Positions 29,001 to 41,000 of a stretch of DNA of 43,176 bases are shown here, one piece after another. The translations under genes were made by a program, and so were the position numbers. Below the pieces are notes generated by a model that was given only the letters and a program-made list of their open reading frames with translations, made no database searches and was not told the DNA's origin. Location of the stretch: contig JAUWTD010000004.1 of NCBI GenBank assembly GCA_030609775.1, forward strand, positions 1 to 43,176. The letters are read 5' to 3'. Position 1 is the first letter of the stretch. Every line of letters starts with the position of its first letter. The DNA comes from Candidatus Altarchaeota archaeon (GTDB lineage: Archaea > Altiarchaeota > Altiarchaeia > IMC4 > QMZM01).

Positions 29001-32000
29001 ATCCGGAATCTAAAGGCTAGAGAGGGTAAATTCGTTGTAGGAGACTATGAATTGCCCTCAGATATGTGGAGCAAGAAGGCAGATGAAGAGTATATACAGA
29101 AAAGAAAGGACAGCATATTGAGGGTGGCAGAAAAAAGAGCAGGGGGATTAAGTAAAGGCAAAAAAAAGGTAACTCCTGGAGCGGTGCTCGAATCTGTCGG
29201 CATTTCCATAGAAGATATTAAATCACCAGAGTATTTTGATAAAACGATTGGTGAAGGTTCAAGCAAGGCTGAAATAATTAATCACGAACTAGAGGTTTAT
29301 GGATATATTGATAAACTGAAGCTTGATAGAAAAGGACACCTAGTTGGGCCGGAGGTTAGATATGAGCAGGTAAAGAAGATATCTGCTGTTGCAGGGGCGG
29401 CATTATATACTTTTGCACCCTTTGCAGCCCTTATTCCGGCAGTAACTATGGGGCCGGATTGGAGCACTATCGTGAGTACTCCAGATGATGCGGCTCATGT
29501 AGGAATACTCACCAAAGAATACGGTTTTGACTTCAGTGACAAAAATTTCAAGACCATAGCATATTCATTCGTTAAGGGGACTGCTGACCCGGATAATCCA
29601 GAATATATGAAGGCGTTAGAGCGGATAGTGGAGGAGGACAAAGAAACATATAGGGGAGATATGCAGGAGGTATTTGAACGCCATCACAGGGATATGATGG
29701 AGGGCATTGAGAAACCGGGGATATATGTTACCCCGGATGCTCCTGAGGTGATAGATTTAGTAAAAACGAGTATAAAAGAGAAAAACCTAACAGGGGAATT
29801 AGCAGGTGTAGGCCTTACCCTTGAGGATATTGGCACAGAGAAAGCTAAGGAAATTCTTCCAAAAACAGAGGTTGGGCTTAAGATCGCTAGAGCTGTATAC
29901 GAGCATGTAGCTGAAAACAATACCTACACGAATGACATAGAATTAATAAATCAACCTAAAGGGTATCATAAATATTTGTTAGGTCCTGAGTTGCTGAAGC
30001 CAGGGATTGATGTAGAAGCTTCTATACAGGTGGGTACTGAAGCTTTTAAATCGCCAAAGAAATTCTTGAGTGACAGCAGAGGTGATTGTGACGACTTCGC
30101 TATCACAACAACATCTGCTTTAGAAACCCTCGGTTATGAATCAACTGTTGAAATTGTTGATTACAAGTATTTGGATACCGGGAAAGTAGAGAAACATGCA
30201 GTTTCTACGATTACACTAGAGGGTAAAAAATCAATAATCGACAGTACTAAAGCATCTGTTACAGAAGAATCAGATAAATATTTTCTGGTGGATTACGGAG
30301 AGGAGTACACAACAACCGACATTGAATTTAACGATAGATCTGAAAAGAACTGGGATAAATTGTTGGATAGACTTGAAAAAACCTCTGACCCCCGCTTCAA
30401 AAAGGAGATAGACGGGAACCTAGAACATTATTTCACTCCAGAGAAACTCCATAATACACTAACAACTTTATGGGGGCATGAGCTTGCTGGTGCCGGAGTT
30501 AAAACACCCGCCTCTGCAGAAGTTACCTACTCTGAAGATGTGACAGAGGCATATAAAAAGACAGTAAATAAGCCGATAGAAGAGCAAGCATATACGCCGG
30601 ATGAGTTGGATGCGGATCTAGCTAAAAATCTTGAGAATGCAGATAGAGTTTTTGAAGAGCATGCGCAGTTTACAGAAAAAGCAAGTGAGATCGATAAATT
30701 TGTAGAGGATATATCTCAGAGAAAAGTTGATGCGCTTTTAATCGGTGAACATCATGGCTTTTATGGAACTGAAGAGCAAACAGTCGAGGTACTGGAAAAG
30801 GTATTGCAAACAGGAGGTGAAATATCTGCCATATGCCTTGAGGGTGTTTCCTATACAAACCCTGAAGATGTTAAAGCGGTTGAGGAATTTAATTCAGGGA
30901 AGCGGTCTGTTGAGGATATGAAGGATGTTGGTAATGCGTATCACAGTGACTTGTTGAGATTTGCTCGTGAGCATTCTATTCCAGTTTATGGCGTAGATGT
31001 GGAGGGTTCATTATCTGAGGGACGTATGGCTCATGACAATAACAGGTTTTCACGTATGAGTGAAAGACTAGGGGAGATAGTTGAGGAAAGTAAGGGCATG
31101 GTTGTAGCTTACGCCGGTTCAGGACACATAAGTGCTGAAAAGTATAGTGCTCCAGAAGATAAGTCGCTGATGGGAAAGAATGAAACATTCAAGGAATATC
31201 TAGTAGAAAAAGGATTTACTCCCGTGGCTGTTCATATGCATAACTGGGCAGATGTATCATCTGACGTTGATATGAATCTCACTGGTTTATACAAGAATAC
31301 CTCACCTGAAAACAGAGATAAATTCTTTGAACATGTTAAAGACAGCTGGGACAAGACCTTCTATGAAACCCAGGATACAACAATAGTCTCCCAATATCCC
31401 GGCAGTACAGCAGAAGATACCTTTGAACTTAGGTTTCCCAGTTCCAAATCCATAATTCATAGAGGGGATGTCGGCAAAATACCTCCTGCCTTAGCTGCAT
31501 ATAAGGCAGTTGACAGTATACCGGTTTATACAGGTATAATAAACTCTGAAGAATTTACTCTGGAGGTTAACGACATCCCGAATGTGCGCGTGAACATTAA
31601 GACTGCGGATAAAGAAATACCTTTGATGGAGGTGGACCGGGTAACTGGAGAGGTTATAAAATTGTATCTGCCCGAGCAGGCTAAACCCTATATGGATGCC
31701 TTGGATAATATGGAATTCCAGATGAAGGTAGAGGCAGCTCTCAAAACCGAGACCTTTGATGATTATATACAAGTGATAAAAGACGTAAAAACATATGAGC
31801 CAGGTAGGAGGACCGAACCAGTAATTGAGGTGATGCCAGATAATACAGAACATGTATCACCTAGAACGAATGGATTTGTTCCATTAAACATTGTCGAAGG
31901 GAAACTAACGCCGGGAGTCTCTCCAGCGATATTAACTTGGGCAACATATAATGAAAAAACCCTCTTCAAAGATGATGCAGGAGTCTATTATCTGAAAAAA

Positions 32001-35000
32001 GACGACTATAGAAAGTATACTCAAGAAAAACCTCAAACAACACCGAAAGCCCGGTTGTCTGCAGCTGACATAATAAAACCCGGAAGATCAGTTCGTAAAG
32101 TAGGTGAGGGTGTTTTAAGCAAACTGCAGGAAACAAAAGAAAAAGTAGGGTGGGGATTAGTAGCTAACCCAAATTCTCTGGCAACAGATAAAGACTTTAA
32201 GGGCATGGATAGGCGAGTAATCAAAGAAGCACAGAGAAATGCCAGAATATATAATATAGGATATGAAGAGTTATTGGATAGAGCAGGCTACAGCCCGGAT
32301 CTCGGAAAAGAGCAATCTGTCAGAAAAGGCGACCTGGATATGTATGAGCAGCATATGAAACAGGTGATGTTGAATATTCCGGCCGAGGAACCGGAGATCA
32401 ATCGATTCATTCAGGAAGTATCCGATGCTGCAGAGAATAAGGCAGATGAATTAAACAAAAACAAGACCCTGGAAAAAGAATTAACCGGATCAGACATACT
32501 AAACACATTAGGAATAGTCGCCTTAAGCAAAATCAGCAGTAAAGAATATACAGAGAAATTCGCAGACGAAAAACTCAACATAGAAGATCTATGCTCAGAT
32601 AAAGAGGATTTGATAACAGATATTGGAAACCTGAAGGTTGAAAACGGCAAACTCTTCATAGGAGACTTCATGCCACCCGCCCAGGTTTGGCATAAACAAG
32701 CAGATGTAGGACATATAAAAGAAAACATAGAGAAAATACAGAAAGCAGCTGAATCCAAGGCAACCGAACTGAGCACAAAAACAAGAACAGTGACACCTGA
32801 AGACCTACTTGGATTTGTTGGAGTATCCTCAAAAAAACTGCAGTCTCCAACCTATTTTGATGAAGTGATTAAAGCAGATGAAAACGACCTGCCCTCAACC
32901 AAGGCAGAGATCATCGAATATGAAATGGGTGTCACAAAATCCATCAATAAACTGAAGCTAAATAAGAAAGGAGAACTATTTGAATCAAAGACCCCCCTAT
33001 ATAAACGAGAATGGGCCCAAAAAACATTTGTCTTAGGATTACCTGCAGTCTTGCTCGCATCAGGGTACACCTCCCCAGAGGAGATAAAACAAATCTATGA
33101 CGATACGACTAAAGCCAATGAATTAAAGACTGCTGCCGAGAAAAAAGGCACAGTATCACTTGAAGAATTATCAGAACATCCTGAATTAGCAGAGGAAATA
33201 CATAAAGAGGCAATATATCCCCACATCATGCCCAACCGTGCTGAGGTCTCATTGGAAGGGACTGAAAATCCAACAATAATATCTTTAGAATATGAATATG
33301 ATACAGCATATCTAAGAATAGGCGGCGTACCAGAATCAGAGTCCTATGACGATCTCAGGGAGATCGGGTTAGATATAAGTTTCCCCCAGCCAATACCGTT
33401 ATCATTCTATATAGAACACAAAGAACAGGTTGATAAAATACTGTCTAAGCATTATAACATTCCTGAAGGGGAATTAAAAAATATAGGTCTGCTAACACAA
33501 GCAGATGAACTTGTCGATGAGGTAGCAAAAACCCCTGTTCGGTCGTGGGATGAGTTTGATATAGGGGAGGATAAACCTAAGGATGTAGAGAAAATAAACA
33601 AGATCAGGGATGTGCTCATAAAAGGAGATACCGGGGCTATTCCTTCATATGATTCAGATTTCACCGAGGCCATAGATAAATTATTCGAAAATGATGATCA
33701 CCCTTATGATTATGATAAATTAAAAGAGATTGCAGACGATAATCCTAAGGAAGCGATTAGAATTATTTCGTCTGTCCTAGATGAGTACATAGAATATGAT
33801 TATGAGCAGTATGATGCAATGCAAAAATCATTAAGACAAGAAATCCTAACTGAACATGAAGAATCCAAGTTACATAAGAGCAACCTAACAGAGGTAGTGG
33901 AAACAGGCGGAGTGTGTGAAAATATTGCAGATGTGACTGCGGCTACTGCAGATTATCTTAGATCTAAAGGTGTGTTACCCCAGAATTTAATTGTTGTAAG
34001 ATCACATAGCCCTCCCATGGATCACTCATTTACGTATATGCTCACTACGGATTCCTCTGGAGATCTATCATCCACCTACACAGATGTAACATGGTATGAT
34101 CTAGCACGTACACAGGAAAATCAAACACTTTATGATTTAAACGCTGTTGATCAGTATCATGAAATCGGTCTAAGTGATGAAGAGATACAGCAAATCAAAG
34201 ACGCATCATCTCAGGAATTTATGGAAATAATTGAGAAAATAGAAACCTACGGACCTCGTGAATCATATAAACTATATGATCCAAAGCACCATAAAAAAGA
34301 GGTGAATCCGGCAATCTGGGTTATGCCAGATGATACGAAATCCATATCAAAAAGAGAATTGGAAAAAGATGGATTCACCCCATTAAACATTATTGGAAAG
34401 AAATTAACGCCCGGAGTCTCTCCAGCGATATTAACTTGGACAACAGATAATGAAAAACCCATCTTCAAAGACTATACTGGAATTTATTATCTGAGAAAAG
34501 ACGACTATAAAGAGTATACCCAAGAAAAACCTCAAACAACACCGAAAGCTCGGTTATCTGAGGTAACGTCGGATGGAATTGGAGGAGTGTTGGGTGCTGC
34601 GAATCTTACAGTTAATGATAGGAATATGAGTCGCGCTAGAGAACTTATAGAGAAAAGTATTCCAGTCAATAAGCACACAATAAAGCGTGAACCAAAGGAT
34701 TTGATTAACCTATCGGATAAACCCCGAACTTGGAAGGAAATAACCCTGTATACAGATAAGATAGTAGAAGAATCCACCCCGGAGGATGAGAAGAGGATTC
34801 ATGATTTGGTATCTGAGAAAAAGATAGGTAGTATAGAGGATGTATTTTGGTTTAATGAATTGGGTAGACACAATGAATTAAAATCAGAAGAGGTTATAAA
34901 AGATTTTGAAAGGCTAGAAGAGGATAGTAAAATATTTCTGAGTACATTCGAAGCACAGACAACAAGAGATAAAGTATTGCAGGTTCTCTTAGATGAATCT

Positions 35001-38000
35001 AGACGCGATGCCCTAATCAATGAAATAAATCCAGGAATAGAAAAGGTAAAGGATATTAAAATAGATGATAATGTTCTTGATTCCATATTGAAGAAATCAA
35101 AGGATGCCGGTTCCAATGAAACTTTCAGTATCCTGACCGGGGAGATTAAAGATAACACATTGCATGTATCAGATCTCTTTAATGTTGAGACAACCGCCAG
35201 TGGATATACCAGCTATGATGTAGCTCGGACAGATGTCGTTGATGCTGTTACAGAGATATCTGATGAAGGGAAAAATTTCATTGTCTGGCACTCTCATGAA
35301 AGGAGTGATGTGGAACATTCGGTTACAGATAAAGGGATGACTTCCCCCTTTGGAACAAAGGTTGGATTTCTCTCCTCCAAGGATGAAGGATATAATTGGA
35401 TAGCTGCCCAACGTCTGGATGAAAAATCCGGGTGGCAGCATATACCAGTTACTCCGGTAAAAAATGGCGAAGCATTAAGCAATGATGAAATCCTTGATAG
35501 ATATGGATCACAGGTTGCAAGGTATCCTCAGAGGATTAGGGAAACAAAATATGGAGTAGTTACAAAGGAAGTTAGTGATGATGCTCTTGCAATGTTTTTG
35601 TCTACTAAATGGATGGCAGGCAGAGATCTGATAGAAACCGGTGATAAATTAGCTCAGACGGATGAAGGAAAGCATACACTAGAGAAATTAGATGAGCAGT
35701 TTAATGGATTTAATAAATACTGTGTGGATACATTGAAGTCTACACCAGAAGTGTCTGCCACAACAGGATTAACACCCAGCGATAAAGCAGCGATTACATT
35801 TATGCGGGCAGATAAAATAGAGAAGGCTGCAGGGGAATTAGAAATCAGTAAGTTAAAGGATTCTGCTCACAGGATAAAGGTTGAATCTAATCTGAAGTAT
35901 GTTAAAGAGAGTATTCTTGAAAAAGATCCTATGTTAGTTGGATATGGGTTAATAGAGGAAATCAAAAAAACTGAAATCCCTGATGAATTCTCTGGAATAA
36001 CCAAGGAGGAGTTGACTAATGCAATATTAGAAGAGCGTGTAAGAACATTAGAGCATATCGGGGAGTTAGAGGCAGGGTATATCACAGACACTCTTGCCAG
36101 TTATCACGGAATCAAGGTTGAGGGAACAACTCCAAGAGAAACTTATACGGAGTTGATTAAAAAAAGCGAAGGGAAATCCCCCATCACCCATAAAGAATTC
36201 ATGGAATTGAGATTAAATGTAAGCGAAGACACAATAAAGAAACTTGAGGATGCTGGATTAAAGGAGCCTGTACTGATAAAGGTAGAAAAATCGTTAGAGA
36301 TTCTCAAAAGAGAGCATACAATTAGAGAAAATGAATATAAATCGGTTTCTAATCTTCCAGGCAGGATAAAAGAACTTGAAGGCTTTATCGAGGAAAGTCG
36401 CAGAGCCAACATGGATGAAGGGGCAATAGAGACAGTTGAAGAAGAAATCAGAGATGCACAAGATGATCTGGAATCCCTTCCAGGGCTTGAAAAATCCATG
36501 GAAGAGTCTGAAAAAAATCTTTCAGCAGCGGAGAAAAAGCTGCAGGATATAAAAACAGAAATTTCAGAGAATCTGGAAAAGAGAACTGTGGGAGAACTTG
36601 GCAGCAAAGCTAAGTTATCTGCAGCCATCCAAGAAACCATCACACAAACGACCCATGATCTTTCAGAGTTCAAACAGAGAATCTTTGAGATAGAAAAAGA
36701 AACACTAAAGGAACAGACATCCACTCTTCAAAAATTGCAGGAACCAGTGACTAAGGAATACAATGTTCTCAGAATAGGAACCGATTTGATAAACACACAA
36801 GAAATAAACCAGATAAGACAAGTAAAACTAGAACTTGGCATCTCAAACACCTGGATTGCATTAACCGCCGCATCACTCTTAGGAGAACATCAAGTAGACG
36901 GATTAGACGAAGAAAAACAACAAACCCTAAAAGAGCTAGATCAAAGAGAATATCTGAAAAACAACCCCCTTCTAACATACTATGCAACAAAAATAGTTTT
37001 AGAATATGGAATAATTGGACTAGAAGCACTTGACAAACAATATAAAACAACCTCACCTGAAACCAAACCAGACGTCGCCTTCACAACCAAAGCAGACACC
37101 ACACTAAAACAAATAGAAAAAATAACATTAGGCGCAACAAATGAAGAAAAACAGTTCGTAGCCGCGTTAGCTCAAGTATATGTAACCCAGATTGGCGTAA
37201 ACACCTTCACACCCACCAAAATACAGCAAAACATTAATCTAAAACCAAAACAGGTAGAGGACGCACTAATCGCATTAGAGGAAAAAGGTGTGATAGCCAC
37301 CACCCTAAACGACGAAAAACAAGAGATCTGGTTCACAGAGAAGACCACGCGAGAGATGGGTATAAGGAGTATACAACCCGTTGCAGTACAGAACGCCAGA
37401 TTGTCTGAGATAGAGATACCTGAAAGAGTTTTGGTTAGACAGTTAGGTATACCAGAGGAGTATCATGGAACGTTTAAGAGTTTGGTTAATGTTCTTTCTA
37501 CGAATGAAGGAAAACGTTTTGTAGGGGAATCAAAAAAGATTCCGAAGTTTGTTTCTGAATTGGTGGCAGGTAAGGTTATCTGTGAGATTGGTGCCACGAA
37601 GGCAGATAATATGTTGCGTCGGTTGGATGTTCTTGGCGCTAAGGTGGTAGGAGTTAATGCAAACGTAACACCAGAGGATAAGAAAACATTTGAAGATGCA
37701 GGAATTGAAGTTATTGAAGGTAATGCAAAACACCTTAACACAAACATTGGAAAAGAGGAGGTAGATGTTGTAGTATCTAGGAATGTCATGAGCCCTATTG
37801 GACTTGGATCAGGTGTAATGGGAATTGATGCCATGAAAGCAAAGGATTATGTTAATCTCACTGAAAACGAGAAAAAGGAGGTAATATCTGAATCATCCAG
37901 AGAAATATATCAGTCAGCATACAGTGCTCTTAAACCAGGTGGGGTGTTCATAGCAGTCGTTGATGTTCCCGGTGATGAGATAATATCAGTAGATGAAGAG

Positions 38001-41000
38001 ACTGGAATAGGATTCCGAAAGATTGGTGAGGGGAAAGATTTTGTAGCCTATAGGAAGCCTACACCAAGGGAGGTTGCAGTTGATTATAGTAGAGGGGAGG
38101 GAACTCTTCTGTCGGTGTTCGATTCTCTTGGAGTTAGTAGAGGGTTCTTTGAGAAGGGAAGAGTTAATGTAATATCGTCGGAGGGTAGAGAGATTATAGT
38201 TCCGGAGTCAGGTAAGGCCGTAGTGGATGTCACAGACCGGATTAGTAAAATCGAGAAGTATGGTTTCCTTAAAACACAGGATGTTACGATTCTTGCACTT
38301 GATAGAGAAACATTTAAGGCGCTTGTAAAAAAGCAGGGTGTTGTAGAAGAGGACGCTCAGAAGATGCTTATTTTCACAGATAAACGGAATCCGTCTATCA
38401 TATATTCTTCAATTAAGGAACTGGAGCTCACCTTCCGAAAACCTGTGGGTGTCGGTAAATCAGATAGGATACTCTTTGAATTTGGTAGAGGTTTCACACA
38501 GGATGTTTTAGGGAAACAAAAGTTGGAGGACCAGAAGCTTGAACGGTTTGAAAAAGAGTTTGGTAACCACCTGAAGCTGGATCGTGGAACCCTTGAGAAA
38601 CTTATACCTGAAGCAATTGAGGCCTCAAGCCTGGATAAGGATGAAATTAAGAATAGAGTAGAGGGTAAATCAAAGCATACAAGCAAAGAAACCGGGGGCA
38701 TGGAGAACCCGTTTGCGCTTCTGGTTGGATCAATGGGTGTTGAAGGGTTCATTGGTTTTGTTGGGAAAAATAGGGTGGCGGATGTTTTGGAAAATGCAAA
38801 ACAGATAAAAAAGGAGCATAGGATAAAACCAGAAACAAGAGCGGTTGAGGGTGGGGTAATTGAAGTAAGTGAAGTAATCGATTTAACATCTGAAGATTCT
38901 GAAGAGAAGTTAACATTAGTAAAGCTTGAGAGGAAATGGGATGAAGTAGGTATAGGGAAAACAATCACAGGAATGTTTTTCAAAGAGGGAATCAAGAAAG
39001 GAGAATATATTCGAAAAGAGATAATTTTGGATAAAAGCACAGAGAAGGAGGAGGGTGAGGATAACACAGCATCGATAACTGTGTTGAGGGGTCCATCTAA
39101 GAAGACGTTAAGCAAAAAAGGAACCACAAAGGTAATTCGTAAGGGTGAATTTTTTGCTGTGGATGTAGGTCCTAAACTTGTAGAAGCTGCAGGATATGAA
39201 GAAAATAAATTCAAACAGGGTTTAGTGATTATTGAGGATACAAGCGAGGGTCTTAGATCCTCAAATAAAATTTACACAGAAGAAAAGAACACATACCCGA
39301 AAACAAAGGAAGGGCTGCTCATACATCATACAGAGGATTCTTCATCAGAGGACATAATAAAATATATTAAGGCACTCTCCATTGATAAAAAGGGGTATGG
39401 ATATGATTCATGCATTATTGTAAGGGAGGATATAATTACCGTAGATGAAAACGGGAATAGGAGTTTAGATGCTCAATTTAAAACTAGCTTGGAAGAGAGT
39501 ATTGGTAAAGAAGAAGTAGAGAACATAGAGATAAGGGACAATAGGAGTTTAATCGTTTATACCTCAATAGGTTTGAAGCAATCAAGTGTCGAGGAAAAGA
39601 GGATTAAAGCAAGGAAGGCTGCGATAGATAAGGTAGGTAAAGTTGGGCTTACAAAGGATATCTTCCAGCAGACAGTTAATGAAGAGCTTTATATAAAAGC
39701 AATAGATGTTGCTGTTGCGATTCAAGGAGATTATCCTGAGTTGAGTGTTGTTGACATCGCTAAAAAAGTTCATCCGAAACTTATAGCGGAGGGCGTTGAT
39801 CTGGAAAGTGTGAAACAGAGGGTTGTGGATGACCTGAATAAAAAGAAAGAGAAACCGATAAAGACGAAAGTTGTTAAAACACCTAAAAAATCTAAGGAGA
39901 GTATTCAAATCTTCGCATCAGGTGATAAAAAACGTAGTGCGGTTGAAGAATCCCTTAAAGAAGCCGGAACAAAATATACGGTAGAAAAAAACATCAAAAT
40001 TGAAGAGAGGGAGTTCTCAGTAATTGAAGTTGAGAAACCAGATCAAATAAAGGATAAGTATTTCCTGGATAAGATACCTGAAAAAGAGGTTAAAAAAGCA
40101 ATTAGGAAGGATGTGGTTGCAATAAATGAGGAAGGGGAATATTGTCGTCTGGAGAGGATAAGTCCGGCAGTTAAGAGTAAAATAAATGAGATAAGTAAGA
40201 GAACAGGCCTCCTTGATGTGGATGTAAAAGAACTTGTAAAGGCGACAGAATACTCTGAAGAGAACGTTGAACGGGTCTGGAAGTCCGCAGAAATCGCAGA
40301 AGAGATAATCAGGGAACATAAAAAGGAGCTTAAACTAAGTGAGTCAGACAAACAAAGGATTACTGTCATGGCGTATGCAGGGTTATCAGACAAAAAAAGA
40401 GAGGATATAGTTAATGAAATAATAGAGAATATCGAAAATCCGCCAGCAGATACTTCGCCTGCAGGAGAAACCAAGGCAAGGCTTTCAATTGCTGAAAACA
40501 AGGAGAAATCTCTAGAGGATATTAAAACCATATCCAAAGAGGTAGGGTGGAAGATTTCAAATCTTGGCAGTGATCTAAATGAGGTTGAAAAATTAGTCAA
40601 CGAGGGAAATAATCCAGAGGCGGTTAGAAAGATTGAATCAATAAGAAAAAATCAGGATTATAGGTTAACAGACATTGACAGACAAATATTAAATTCATCA
40701 TTACTCAACATCAAGTACGGATTAGGTAAACAAATACGCCAAGAGTTCATAGTTAAAGTAGCTGAAAGCGATATTTTGAAACCGCCTGAACCAGATAAAA
40801 TAGAGAAAACCTATAAATCTCATCTCGACCAAATGTCTAAACATAGGACTGAAGGAAATACTAATAGAGCAATAAGATATTTCCCCGGAAGCTCTAGTCA
40901 TTCAACGACTTTAGAAAATAATGAAAGGGTAATGGTGGGGGAGACCTATGACATCCATAGAGGTAAGTTCATAAATTCAGTGAAGTTTGAAGACGGTAGC

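Noticed and set aside
38357-39214. Antisense frame of 285 codons inside the giant gene
   Set aside because: Ser/Phe/Leu-rich composition mirrors the charged coding strand, and the + frame continues through it without a break.
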